DNA from: Tetrahymena thermophila SB210
Taxonomy: Eukaryota > Ciliophora > Oligohymenophorea > Hymenostomatida > Tetrahymenidae
Reading direction: 5' to 3'
DNA: 64,000 nucleotides
Assembly: GCF_000189635.1 (NCBI RefSeq)
Contig: NW_002475955.1
Span: 57,281-121,280 of the forward strand
Numbering within the stretch: position 1 is the stretch's first letter; each line of letters begins with the position of its first letter. The position numbers and the translations under genes were made by a program. This document shows, piece after piece, positions 25,667-39,108 of this stretch. Under the pieces are notes generated by a model that did no database searches, had not been told where the DNA came from, and worked only from the letters and a program-made list of their open reading frames with translations.

Positions 25667-27267
25667 ACTAATTATTTTTTATTGTATTCTTTTCAAATTC
25701 TTAACTATGCTTTAATATTTGAATGCAACTATTTTAACAAACAAAATTGATTTATGAAAACAATTAATTATCTTTAATTTATTTACAAATAATTAATTAA
25801 CTAATTAGCTTATTGATATTTTTTAATTAACTAATTAGAATCCTTTTCTTATTTTTAATTTTTTGATTAATAAAAATAATTAATTTCATAAAACAAACTA
25901 AATAAAGCTGAAAAAATAAAGGCAGTATTTTTATTTATTGATTTATTTATTTGTATTCGTTTGCAATCTTATTTGAATTAAATAGAATAAGATTCAAATC
26001 CAATTTTACAAATATTTAACAACAACCAAGTGAAAAATAAAGAAAATATCTATCTATTCAATTTATTACCAAAAGTAGGCAGTATCTTTTTTTCAGATCT
26101 ATTTCAATAATTTCTTAATTAAAATAAATAAAGAGTTTCCATATCAATCCAAATTTAATATTTTCTATCTAAAAATTTAACAATTCAAATGATCATGTTA
26201 TACAATATTAAAAGTTTGGTTTGCTTTTTCAAAGCAGGAAAGAAAAAAAACGTAAAAAATTGAAAAAGTTTTACTAAAAAATTTATTAATTTCAAAAAAA
26301 GTATCAATTTTCTAATATGAAATAAAAATATAAAATAAAAAATCTATTTCAATTTGATGATAAATTTAAAATATTTTTGTAAAATCAATTAATTTTAATT
26401 AATTCTCAAAACTATTTTAAACTTTCTTATCTATTTTATAAATTACGTAAGCTGCAAATGAACAAATAATTTCTTCTTCCTAATTTAATTTTACTGATTA
26501 TGATAGTTAATTGTAATGACTTTTACTTATAATTTTTAGCTAAACTAAATTAAGTAAATTTAATATTTTTTATTGAAAAATTAGAAGTATAAAAAAATAT
26601 TATTATTTTAAAGAATAGGGAACTCTTTGCAGTAAAAATTAAGTTATTTATGCACCAAAAATTATTTAATAAAAATATTTTAAGAGTTTTATTTTTTATT
26701 ATTTTTATTCATTAGTATTAATTTTTCAATATTTAAAATTACTGTATTATAAAAAGAATATGAATTAAGATTTAGAAAAGCACAATAAAAGATTAAATAA
26801 ATACTAATTTATTCTTAAATAACCTAAATATTTATTAACAAATTAGTCATTTATTTATTTATTTTAAATTCATTTAAAAATCTATTGTATTATTGTATGA
26901 TAAATAATGAGAAATTTGAATTTTTAAATAATAAACTATAGAATTTAGTCAAAGGCATAAGATAAAAAGAGAAAATAATTACTTGACTATTTTCTATCAT
27001 AAAATTCTAAAAATTTCTATTAGTATTGTGATAAATTTTTAATTTAAAGAATAGGGCAAAGATAATTAATTAAATTAATAAATTTAATTATTAATTATTC
27101 AAAAAAACTAAAAAAAGTTTTATATAGTAAGATTTCATATTTAAAATGTTTTATAATTAAAAAAGCAGAATAAGCAAATAATGATAAATTAAATAAATAA
27201 ATGGCGATCTAAAATTAACTAATTAATTAAGGTATTGTACATTTAAGGAAAAATAGAGCAAAACATT
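25667..27267. other. Intergenic, AT-rich
   Basis: About 1.6 kb upstream of the large Gln-rich gene. Long A/T runs with no gene or RNA that I can support. Confidence 0.55.
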
Positions 27268-30096
27268 TCAAATGATTAAATTTTCTGTTTTACATACTTT
27301 TTTATATTATTGTAATGTATTTTTTTATTTTTATTTTTTTAATTTATCTAAGTTATTTTTAAGAAATTTTCTTTTATCCAAGCCACTTAATTAGTAAACT
27401 TTTTCAGAACTTTTAATCTAGTTCATCTCAGAGATGTACTATTTTGTATTCTAAATTGTATCTATTTTTATTTTCTTCAAATCTTATAATCTTGTCTTTA
27501 ATTGTTCTTGCTGTTTTGTGGGGTCAATATCTTATATATCATTCAAAACTTCCAATATTTATGCTAGATTATCTTTTTTTTATTCTAAACTTTCTGTTTA
27601 TTCTTTTAAGTCTTAATCCAAGAAATTCAAATCTGTTTGAAGTTCCTAGCATCCTTCCATAAATTTTGCAAAATTTTCATACTTTTTGGCTCTGTAGATT
27701 AAATTAAGCAGTTCTTATGATTGCTTTTTAGTAATCCCATCTTTCTCATGAGCTTAAAGCATATTAATTATTTCTTTGTGGTACTTTATATAGTGTCGAT
27801 CTTTCAGCAAGCCTTTTTCTTCGTATTTTTGAATTATCGATTAATTTTAGCTGAATTCTGCCTCTTCCATGATTTCATCATCTTCTGAAATCTCGTCTTT
27901 GATTTTTACATCAACTTTTTAATTCTTTAAATGTTAAAACTAAGTGACTAAAGAAACTCCATACCCATCTATTAGAACATTTTATTGAATTATATTTTTT
28001 TGATTTTAACTCTAATTTAAATTCAAATCAAATTCTTTTTAACTTCTTTATAACTTAAATTGTTTGTTAGCATTTTAGATATAACCTTGATCATTGAATA
28101 TATTAATTAATTTCCCTTAATTAATATCTTAAATTTTATTTTGGTTTTATTAAAAATTTTATATGGACTAATTAGGACTTGCGATTGTACTTTATTCTAG
28201 TGATACTTTTTAATTGCTATCTATTTTTTTTAGTGTTATTCTATTTTTCTTTTAACCTTAGATGAACTTATCCTCTAAATAAGTTTGGTTTGCTTTAGAT
28301 TAAATTACTTTTTCTAAGCTAGATCTGTGGGATAATATATTTCTTTATATAATTGGTGAACTTTATGGGGAAATAGATTATTCTTGTAAACTTCTGCATG
28401 AATTTAATTGTTTATTTTCAAAATCTATCGTTTTTTCAGGAGAATAAGCACATTCGTCGTTGAGGATAGTATACTAAGAAGGCTTTTTTAACCATTTTTA
28501 TGTGCCTTGGCTTTGTAGCTTTTGTTCTGAATTTGTATTCTTTAACTAACTCTATTCAAGAGTATTCATTCTTTTCAGTGGTGAGTTTGAATTTAAGTTA
28601 TATTCTTTTTAGATATCTATTAAATCTTTTTCTAGCATGTCTAAATTAACTAAGCTCGTTTTTGATTACACCGCACTTTTTTCATAGATCGATTATCCCC
28701 TTTTTAGGGGTGAAGCTGAATTTAAATTGCTACTTAAATTTGATGATTGATGATTTAGTTTAATAATTCTTTTTTAAGGTGATAAAGAGCTATCTTTACT
28801 TTCCAGTACTAAAAATTTATCGTTAGATGACTAGTTAACAGTTTTGTTTGCTTTCTCCAAAGAGTGAGTCCTATTAGTTTGTATTTAAGTCATATCCTTA
28901 GCTTCAATATTTAATGTTTTATTCAAAATATTAATGCTTTTAAAATTATTAGAATCCTCTGTTGTACTTTTTAGCATTGGACTTGATTTGTTAACTTACA
29001 AATTAATATTAGGCAAAACATTATTTAGTAAAGATTAATGAATATTTTATTCGTCAATAGTTGAAAGTGGCTCTGGGTCATAATAATCTTTTTTTTAAGG
29101 CATCTCATTCTCAAATTCAGAAATGCTAATTTGATTTGGTTCAGTTTATACCCTAAAGTGCTAGGACAAGCTATCTTTAAGTAAATTGTGATTTTTGACT
29201 AACTAATTTTATGCATCTGCTCTGATACTAACTGTACCAAAAGATTAACCAGTTCCTAGTGAATTCTCAAATTGATTCATCTAGTGTTATCTAGAGTAGA
29301 AAAACTAAGTTGGGAGCTTTTCCTAAAGTTATAGAGGTAGAACTTCATTTGATTTATCAGTCGTTATTTTTCGCTTATTTGGACTATTTTGGTGATTTTT
29401 TTTGATAAGAATTTTTTTCTTTTTAGATGATGGAGGAGGAGAAGGATTTAACTTGATGATATATTTAGGGTTATTTTGTATGTTTGTTTTTTTGTAAGTA
29501 ATTTATTAATTGTGAGCAGTGCTGTTATTACTCTTTTGATAGTAATCTCCAATAACTTTTTTTTACTATTATCTAATTTACAATTATTATTGTTAATAAT
29601 CAAATGGAGATCTTTCTAGAGATGCTAATCCTGATTTACTAAACCCACTTTTGTATTTATAAAACAAAAGCAAATCATCCTTCCTTTCAGATATTGATAA
29701 GCTTCTATTCTTTTAAATTCTATTATCTAGCATCTACTAGCCTAAGCTTAAAGTTTAATTTCCCTTTTTATCGATATAATTTATAGGATTTTCAACAGGA
29801 TTATAAAATAAATTGCTCTCATTTTCAGCTATATTTTTTTTTTACTATAAATGCATTCTTTTATGATTACCAACGCTTCTTTAAAATGATTCCATATTAT
29901 TAATTTGATTGTTATTTTCGCTATCAAAAGATGCTAGTAGTTCATTCTTTCTTTCAATTAAAATCCTATTTTATTATTGTAGCTGGCATGTGAGACTTGA
30001 CTTCGATTAATTACAATCTTATGGAGATAACTTCCTTTCTTTACTTTGTGAATTTTGAGAATAATCTCGCTAATTTATTTAACTTGTTTATATCAT
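27268..30096 (-). CDS. Ser/Asn/Gln-rich protein with C-terminal coiled coil, function unknown
   Basis: Single exon of 942 residues on the minus strand, ATG 30096-30094, TGA 27270-27268, with no internal TGA. The first ~650 residues are polar, low-complexity and probably disordered, with scattered Ser-Pro and Thr-x-Ser sites and one basic proline patch (KLNPSPPPPSSKKKKILIKK) near residue 210. The last ~250 residues are charged and helical with heptad character (KYEEKGLLKD, QTDLNFLDQDLKEQTESLEQ, QEQLKTRLQDLKKIKIDT), suggesting a coiled coil for self-association or scaffolding. No enzymatic motif, signal peptide or membrane segment is visible. The frame is convincing from its length and even codon use. 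The function is unknown. Confidence 0.75.
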
Positions 30097-31644
30097 TTAT
30101 GATTGCAATTTAGATTTTAATATATGGATAAAAAATTAATAAATCTTAGCTCTTTTCAATCAAAATTAAATATTTGATATTTGTAAATGAGGATTATTGT
30201 ATAATACAAAGTTAAATTAATTGCATGGCTATTAATCTACCAAATATTCATTGATATATTAATTATTGATTGATTGTTTTATATATTTAAAAATAATTTT
30301 TGATAATACTTTTAAGTTTGTTTGTGACTTAATTCTACTTTTTAAAAAATATTTTTGCTTTTATAAATAATAAATAATTTATAACTTAAAAATCTTTATT
30401 TCATAAATTAGAATTGTTTCATTCTTTTTTTTTGCATTTTATTACATTAAAAAATAATTAAATTTTTAATAAAATGTTATTTAGTGTTTTATAAAAGCAA
30501 ATATAAATATCTAATTTATTTTCAATAAAAAATGTAATTTTTTTATCAATTCACACTCATATAAATATATATATTAAAATTATTTTAATTAAAACTGTAT
30601 TTTAATTTAACAAATAAAAATTAAATGGTCTAATTTTTAAAAGCCTAAATAAATATATTTGTAAATTTATAACAAAAACAATAAAATAATTAAAATATTT
30701 CTCAAATTTGATTATCTTCTATCGTATAAAGGTAAATTAATGGATTTGTAATTCTAATAATGTAATTCCTAGCTTAGCTGTTCCTGTTGACTAATATTTC
30801 AATTAATTAGCATGTGCTTTCTCTTAGCATAAAACAATAAGGAATAGTTCAAATTACTTTATCTGTGTTAATACTTATAATAAAGCTATTTGATTAGTTT
30901 TAGTTTCTTATTTTCTATTTTAGGATTACTATTTTGATCTTTTTTCTATAAATCAATAATTTTTTAATTTTTATCTAATGAAGTAATATTTTTTTCTTTA
31001 TTTATTTTATAGATTTTGAATGAAGGTTTTGTTCATATTAAATTATTTTTTGATTAGGATATCCTTTATTTTGATGTTATAAAATCTAAAAAATGATTTA
31101 TTTTTAATAGATAAACAAATAACTTTAAAAGAATTAATTAAAAAAGTTTAAATAAAAATTGATTGGTATTTAAATTTTATTTTATATAAATTATACAAGT
31201 TATTCTAAAAGATTTTTTAATTAACTCAAAATTAAATAATTTATTTAAGAATTTTATTTAACAATACCTTATTAAAATTAAATAGACATATGTTGCATAG
31301 TAAAGAAAAGTAAAAACTAGAAGCTTAAGGATACCTAAAGCTAGATTTAGTTTCATTTTAAATGGAAAAAATTTTGCTTTTAATTTGTGAACAAAATATT
31401 GATCAAATATTAAGAAAGCAAAGCAAAAATTCTAAGCTACTTAAGAAAAAGGAGAAATTGAATAAATATTGATGAGGCGAATTAATTATTAATAAATTGT
31501 ATTGGTTTAATTTTGAAAAAAAATTAATTTAACTGATATACCTCACTGAAAAATAATAAGCTATTAAGGATATTTAATGTAAAAGTAAATTAATTTAAAC
31601 AAAAAAATAAATTGGTAATACTTAATTTTTGTTAATTAAAATAT
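30097..31644. other. Intergenic, AT-rich
   Basis: Spacer between two minus-strand genes. A less AT-biased patch at about 30720-30900 is briefly open on the minus strand but lacks a start, splice sites or a recognisable product. Confidence 0.45.
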
Positions 31645-33207
31645 TCATTAAAAAATTTAGAATTCAATAATTTCTTGCAAAATCTCTCTTCTAAAATATT
31701 TTTTTAATGATGAAAGATTCAGTGCCTAGCATATTTTAAAATAAGGCTTGAATGGAATTTTTCTTGTATTAATTAAATTGTGTGCAAAACTGGTAATTAT
31801 ATTAATATCTTTGTTAATGTGGCAAATTAAGTTATTTTACTACATGATACATCTTTCAAACACTAATTCTAAATGTATCAAACTTTTTTAGAGAATAATT
31901 TACTTGGCAAAATATTCAAATTTTTCTTTAGGTATTTTGTTATCGTACAAGTTTAAGGCTAAAAAAAGTAATCCTTATAGAGAACAAAGAGACTGAGTAA
32001 GAGTCGTAACACCTTGACTAGAGATTTAATTGGTCTATAATTGAAGATCTAAATACTTTAGTTAAATCATGTTTCTTAATGCATTCGAGAAATTAGTAAA
32101 ACCTTTGTCATCTATTTCATTCAATTTTAAATTTAAGCTTAAAACTTCCAAGTTTTTCATTCTTTTAAAATATTTTGCAGATAAAGACAATCCTTCCCCT
32201 TTAATGTCATTCATGGTAAAATCGCCTTCAAAGTGCAGCAGATGAGGATATTCACACAATCTTTCAAATAAAAGAGAAAATCCTTTTGAACCCATCTCAT
32301 TGCAACTTAAATCTAATTTCAAAATGCAAAGTCTTTACCTATATAGTAAAGAACAAGCTATAATGTCTATCTTTTTTGGGTTTATTTTACACCATTTAAA
32401 ACTAAATTCAATTTTAATTAAATAATTTTATCTACTTAAATAAGATTCTAAATATCTAAGAGATTTCATATTCAAATAGCTGTATTGCATATCCAACCTT
32501 AAATGATATAATCTCAATTTTTATAAAGATGTTGTAATTTATTACATAGTAATTTCTGAAATACTTCTTTTAGGTAGAGATAATTAAAGATAATTTATTA
32601 AATCTTTGTAAGCATTTAAATTTTCTTATAAAACCATACCTCCTTATGCAAAGCTTTCATTAATATCAATAAAATTCATATTAAGAATATTGTTTTGTTA
32701 AATCTAATTTAGTTAAGACATAATTGTTTCATTTATCATTTATTTCCAAAGGCTCTTTTCTTTTTCATCAATTTCGTTTAGTATATGTTCTTCTTAATTC
32801 AAATCATTCTTTTAATTGACATTTTTTTGTTAAGAATCTAATTTATTAGACTATTTATTAATCATTTAAATCGATTAGCTCTTTCTATTAAATTATTTTC
32901 CATTATTGATCAGTTATAAAGTCACTCTTCTTTCATTTTATTGTTGTTAGTTTTTCCCATTTTTATTATTTAAAGATTAGACATTACTCTGTTTGAGGGA
33001 ATCTTGATTAATAGCAGATTTTGTTGATACTAAATTGCTCGCTGTAGCTAAATTAGAGTCGTTTTCTTTAAACTAACTATTTTTAAATGCAATAACATTT
33101 TAATTTGGCTATTAGTCAAGTTTTTAGCTTAATAATTTTTGACTTACTCTTTAATAAATAATTTTTTAGGTAGCTTCTTCTTTTTTTATTATTCTACCAC
33201 TAATCAT
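31645..33207 (-). CDS. Leucine-rich repeat protein (RI-like repeats)
   Basis: Intronless, 520 residues; ATG 33207-33205, TGA 31647-31645. The first ~170 residues are Asn/Gln/Lys-rich. The rest carries leucine-rich repeats of the ribonuclease-inhibitor style: LRLYHLRLDMQYSYLNMKSL, then LDLSCNEMGSKGFSLLFERL, then LEVLSLNLKLNEIDDKGFTN, and LKYLDLQLQTNQISSQGVTT. Each gives an L-x2-L-x-L-x2-N/Q core followed by a helix, about 28-30 residues per unit. Such solenoids bind proteins, so an adaptor function is inferred; there is no attached kinase or GTPase domain. The gene is divergent to the zinc-finger gene at 34283. Large numbers of similar LRR genes exist in ciliates, so orthology cannot be judged here. 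Confidence 0.85.
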
Positions 33208-34282
33208 AAAAACCAATAATAGATAGAGTGTCAATAACAATTAATCCTAATTTAAAATAAGATAATATATTTATATAATATTCATATTCCCTTTGAGTAT
33301 ATTATTTTTTTTTTATATAATGATTATACTTAAGATATATAATAAATATTATAGCTTAATACAATCAAAGAAGAAGTAATTGGTCTTCATAAAATATTTT
33401 TTGGTAAAAGGTATTTCAAATTTATTTTATTTTCTTTGAAGCATTTTATTCTTTTTAAATATTTTTCCTATTTATTCAATAATAAATAAACCTTATTAAT
33501 AAATAATATTCAAAGCACTTTTGAGAAGGACTTTACAAAAATTAAAAAAAATAAATTACAAAGTTGATTAGAAAATATTTAAAATTAAAATATTAAATTT
33601 ATGATTAATTAATTGATAAATGAAACAAATTTTAAATAAATAAATATTTATTACATTAAATTGAAATTTTGTATTTTTTAAAAAACCAATAAAAATAAAT
33701 AGTTTAAATATAGAAAAAAGAGATTAAAATCTCACCAGAAATAAAAAGAAAGTTTGATAAATTGAAAAATGTTTACTATTTAAAATATTATTTGCTAATG
33801 TAAAAATGTAAAATTTTTGGTATCATCAATCATAAAATATAAACATTTGAAATAACTACTTTCAGTAATACAATTACATTTTAGCTCATATATTTTTAAT
33901 TGATGAAAGAAAACACTCAATAGATACATACATACATTAAGTCATAATCTGTTTTGTAAATGTTTTTATATGGTTAATTCAAAAATCAAAAATCACATTA
34001 TTTTAATGTTTTTAAAGTTGTAAAATTCAAAAATTATAAAAGCAGATAAGAAAACTCAAGTTTCGGTAAATTGAATAGATAATAATTTGTTTTATTAAAC
34101 TAAAAAACTAAAAAAAAGAAAGAATTTTTGTAAATCTTTGTTTGTTTAATTTTTCTCAAAAAGTTGTTAAGAAGCAAGTAATCAATCAATCAATATTTTT
34201 GTGAGGAAATAGTTTTTATAAAAAAAGAAACAGTCTTTTAGCGAATTCAAAAAAGTTATAGAAAGTATAATATTTTACTGAT
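33208..34282. other. Divergent promoter region between LRR and zinc-finger genes
   Basis: About 1.1 kb shared by two genes transcribed in opposite directions. AT-rich with a small 'acatacatacat' tract near 33925 and 'atcaatcaatca' near 34180; no gene seen. Confidence 0.5.
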
Positions 34283-37200
34283 ATGTCTCGCTAGGAAAAT
34301 ATAGAAGAAGTTCAAAATGCGCTAAGAACTTTGAAAAGAAAAATGAGCTCTAGATAACAGTCTTAGCGTCCTATCGAATTTGAAGATAATGAATTTATAT
34401 CTTCTAAATTAAATGCCGATGAGCTCAATCTATTAGCAGATAACTATGACAATCAAAGCGAAAAGAGGAAATCAATTTCTAATTCTTCCTCTTCTTAACA
34501 AAATTAATAGGGTGCATCCAATTATAGAAAAGTTTTTGTCCCTAATATAGACTAGGACAATGAAAGCTAACACGACATCAGTAGGAGAAAGACTCAGAAT
34601 TATGATAATGAGCAGAATGGAAATAGAAATGGTAAAAACCTATATGGAAATTCTACTACTAGTAGTGGAAGACCTTTAAGTGGTTAACAAAAAGGCAAAG
34701 AAGTAAAACCAAGTTAGAAATTATGAGACGATCAAGATTGGAATGAAAATGACATTTCAACCAAAACAAATAACACAAGAAGCACCTATCATAGCTTAAA
34801 TGAAGAAGCTAACTATATTAACAATAAATAGCAACCTAGCAATAAGTACCGCAATGTCCATAATTCTAAAATACCAATTTAGGGATTTGATGATGATTGC
34901 TATTCGAATAAAAACGAGCAGGATTCCTATTCTGGACATAGCTCTAACACTTCAAAAAGCAAGAATATTCGCTCATCTAATCAGCAAGATGATGAATATT
35001 AATAAGCGATGCAAAATTTCTAGAGTATCAAAGATCAAATGTAAGGTGGCATAAAATTTAACCAATAAAAGAGTAATAATTTGCCTCCTCGCAATGGACC
35101 AACTAAAGTTGAAGTAGTTAAAAGTCCGAACTACAAACAAAATAACAAAGAATACGAATATAATGTTGATGAAGATAAAAGTCCATTTTAAGGTGGAAGT
35201 AAATCAAATAATTTAAATAAAATCGATAGTTTATCAAGTAATAAAGGAAATAATATATATAATAACAAGCAATCATCAAAATATAATTAAAAATCATCTA
35301 ATTATGATGAATATGATGATGAACTTGACTCAAATAACAATTAGCCATACTCTGTTGAGAATTATACCAAGAAATAATCTGGCAGTTCGTAGTATGGTTC
35401 TAAAAATTACGATTAAAAAAATCAACAATAAAGAAAAAGCATAGATAAAGATTTGGAAGAAGATGATTTATATTCTAATTAAGATGAGTATGAATAATTA
35501 AATTCACACAAAGTCTCACACAAGACCAATGCTAATTCTTATCAGAGAATAAACAGTAAATATGCATAGGAAGAAAGCGAATATCCATAAAAATAATAAT
35601 AAAATAAGCGAGCCACTTCAGCAAATAGAATAGAGTCTTAAGCGGAGGATCCAAAATAAAATAATAGAATGATATAAAGATATTAAAAAGTTGAAGAAGG
35701 TTTGACTGTCTGTCCTGAAGGATGTGGAAGAACATTTAATGAATTTGCTTTAGAAAAACATGTGAAAGTTTGTAAAAAGGTTTTCTAAGATAAGAGAAAG
35801 GCCTTTGATATTACCTAAAAAAGACAAGTTGCTCCTTAAAATGAATAGATTTAAAAAGGTGATGAGTAATAAAGACAGGAAATTATGAGAAAACAAAAAG
35901 AGATGCATGAATGTCCTGATTGTGGTCGCTCATTTCGCTATGACACTTATGAAAAACACGTAAAAATATGTGTTAGAGTTTTTACAAAGAAAAACCGTGA
36001 AAATTCTTTGAATCGTAAAGCATCATTGAACGTAACAGGTTCCAATTAAACACAATAATTAATGTCATCCCAATCTTAAAGCAACCCTCAAAAGCTTCCT
36101 CCAACTTCTTTGGTTAAAAAGGGAAGTTCAATCTAAAACGACAATGATCAAGATGTTAAAAATTTAAAAAAACCACCTCTGAATCGTACTTAGTAGTAAA
36201 ATGAGAAAAAGAATATTGGTAAAGGAAGTGATTGGGAGGAAACTCCTGTCGGAGCTAGCAAGTCTAAAAACACATGGGATGAAACACCTATCGGTGGAAA
36301 ATCTTCTCAAAAAGCATGGGAAGATACTCCTGTTGGAGGTAGCACAAATAAAAATAAAAATGCTTGGGAAGATACTCCTGTTGGAGCTAGCAAATCTAAA
36401 AACTAATAATGGGACGAATATCCCTCTACATAAAACACATCAGTATAAAGTAAAGGAGGCAAGTATACTTAGGAGCAATCTGAGACAAGCAATAACCCTT
36501 GGGACAATAAAAAGTAAGTAAAAAAATAATCTTTACCACCAAAGAAAAAACCTGAGTGGAATAATGATTGGAATGCACCATCTGAAGAGGATGATGCTTT
36601 TACTTAGAAAAACAAAGAAATGGAAAGACAAATTTAAGAATAAAAAAATTATAACTTTAATAAAAAAATAAAAAGTGCTTAATCAGGTAGCAAATACTCA
36701 ATAGAGAATCCATCTGATTTTGAAATTAATTAAGAATTAGATCTTCATAGTCACGAAGATAAGTATGTCTACTCAAAGCCTAACATTGGCAAAAAAGTTA
36801 TTCATTCGGGCAAAAAAAGTCCAATTAATAACTCTTTAAAAGCTTAAAAATAACAAGTTTAAGCCTTTAATAGAGCAGAGGATGAAGATTAAGAAGAATA
36901 TGAATAGTAATAATATACTAATAAAAATCCTCGCAATGCAGTACATAATAGGTAATAAACTACAGGAAAATCTAATCTAAATAAATACAATGAATAAGAA
37001 ACCTATGATAAGGAAAATGAAGAGAGCTCTTCTTAATATTCAAAGCCCTTCTTGAAGAAAAATTAGGGTAATTAAGCTGTTAGCAAGAGTAAAAAACCTT
37101 AACCTGAAACTTAAAGCAGTAGCTATACAAATTATGAATAGCAAGGATAAGAAGACATACCTATTAGTAAAAATAACCAATTTAATTAATAAATTGTGGA

Positions 37201-37858
37201 AATGGAAAAAGACGTATTGCAATAAGATCTAATAGAATGTCCTGAAGGATGTGGAAGAAAATTTGCAGAAAATATTTTAGAAAAGCATGCAAAGGTATGC
37301 AAAAAAGTGTTTTAATAAAAGCGTAGAGTATTTAACTCTGCTGCATAAAGATAATTAGATGAAGAGGAAGGTGGTGGAGTAGGAATTCCAAGTAAAATTC
37401 CTCCAATCTCAAAACCACTTGCTAAAAAGTAGGCACCTAAAAATACTAAATATGAAAATGAGAGCAAAGAAGATTATGGATTCAGATAAAATACTGGAGG
37501 CGATGGCAAGAAACCAAATTAACCTTTCAACAAAAAGCCAACTGATGAAAACACAAAAGTTGGAAAGAAAAAATCAAAATGGCAAATATAATCAGAGGCC
37601 TTTAGAGCCCAAATGAGAATGGCCAGAGGTGAAACAACAAATAGTTAATATGATAATTAAATTGTAAAGGAGGCTTTTGAAAATAATGATTACATTTAAT
37701 GTGAATATTGTGGAAGAAAGTTTAATGAGCAAGCTGCTTAAAGGCACATTCCATTCTGCAAAACAAAATCACAGTAAAATTAAATTAAGTAAGGAGGTAA
37801 AGCAAAGCTAAATCTCACTACCTAAAAGTCATCAACTCCTTCAAGCAGAAAATATTGA
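34283..37858 (+). CDS. Multi-finger ZC2HC zinc-finger protein with WEDTPVGG repeats
   Basis: ATG 34283, stop TGA 37856-37858. The frame is continuous except for one in-frame TGA at 34724-34726. A canonical intron 34632-34736 (GTAAAA...ATCAAG, 105 nt) would remove it and give 1156 residues. Four zinc fingers of the C-x2/3-C...H-x5-C (ZC2HC) type are clear: CPEGCGRTFNEFALEKHVKVC (from 35711, shown here as C-x3-C...H...C), CPDCGRSFRYDTYEKHVKIC (35912), a third beginning CPEGCGRKFAE (37238) and CEYCGRKFNEQAAQRHIPFC (37700). Between fingers two and three, four tandem ~15-residue repeats read W-(E/D)-(E/D)-T-P-(V/I)-G-(A/G) (36223-36405). The remainder is Asn/Gln/Lys/Ser-rich and probably disordered. 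Such fingers occur in cytoskeletal and ciliary proteins, but the function is unassigned. Confidence 0.85.
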
Positions 37859-39108
37859 TGCTTATATATATTATTTAAATGCATCAAAAAATCAAAGAAA
37901 TAAATAAGATAACAAAATTAATTAAAGTAAAAGTGTAAAGTATCTCTCTATATTAATCTCAAAATTTCTAATAGCAATTCATTTTTTTATGAGAAATAAA
38001 ATAAATAAATAATTAAAAACTATTTCACCATATTTAAACCTTTTTTGCTATATTAAAAATAAATAAAAATGTGAAGTAAATGTAATTAATTATGTTTGTT
38101 TAACTTGCTGTTGTCAATTAATTTTAGATAATTTCATATTTAAATAATTTTTTTTAAAAATATTTTGATAAATCAAGTAAAATAAATTACTAATTTTACA
38201 GTTTATTAAATTATTTATTCTATTATTGTAATTAATTAAAATTGGGTAAAATTAATTAATTTTCCTATCAAGTATTTTTTTGAAGTCTTTCATAAATTTT
38301 TGAGTCACAATATCAGCTGATACTTCAAAAATGATTAAAAATTTTCTTGATTATTTTTTTCATTGCTCAGTAAATTTTTTGAATAAATATTTTTAATTTA
38401 ATACTTGTAAAATAAAATAAAAGTTACTTACTAAAAGATTTTCAACAATTTATTAAAAATGACTTATTAGAAGATAAATATTCAATTATTTAATATTGAA
38501 GATTACAAAAACTAATTCAAAATTAAGTAAAAAATTAATTTTTATTTTAATTTTTAATAAATTCTTGATCAATATAAAGAAACTGGTAATACGAAAATAT
38601 TAAAGGCTTTACTAATTTCATTGTTAAATACATTCTTTTGTAAAAAGATTTTTAAATAAGTATTAAAATATAATAAGAATTACTTTTTAAAATAAATGTT
38701 CAACCATTTATCATATTTGACAGTTATAATTAAATATTAAGTGCTTTTTTTTCATTTAAATATTTTCACAAAAATAATTAAATTTTTTTAAGTAAATATT
38801 TAAATTTAAAAAACTAAAATAAATTTATAAAACTGAAAAAGTAGATCATAAATTTGCAAATAAACAAAAATATCTTGACATTAAATTATCAGTTAGAAGA
38901 CAATCTATATAAATTTATTTATAAATACTTAGAATAATTAATTACTAGATTATCATTCATATTTTTTTAGATAGAAATTTTGGGTTTAAAACCATCAAAC
39001 CTTGTTTGTTTTAAAATTTAAAAAAAATAAGTGTAAGTGGTTTATAAATTGCTATTTATTTTAATTAGATTTTTTTTAAATCAAGATTATAGATAGCAAA
39101 ATAAGAGG
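37859..39108. other. Intergenic, AT-rich
   Basis: Spacer of ~1.25 kb between two + strand genes. No gene or structured RNA seen. Confidence 0.55.

Noticed and set aside
30720..30960. Briefly open minus-strand patch with somewhat mixed base composition
   Set aside because: No start codon, splice partner or recognisable motif; too short to support as a gene.
34800..35054. 84-residue + strand ORF
   Set aside because: It is out of frame with the zinc-finger protein, whose frame is continuous across this interval.
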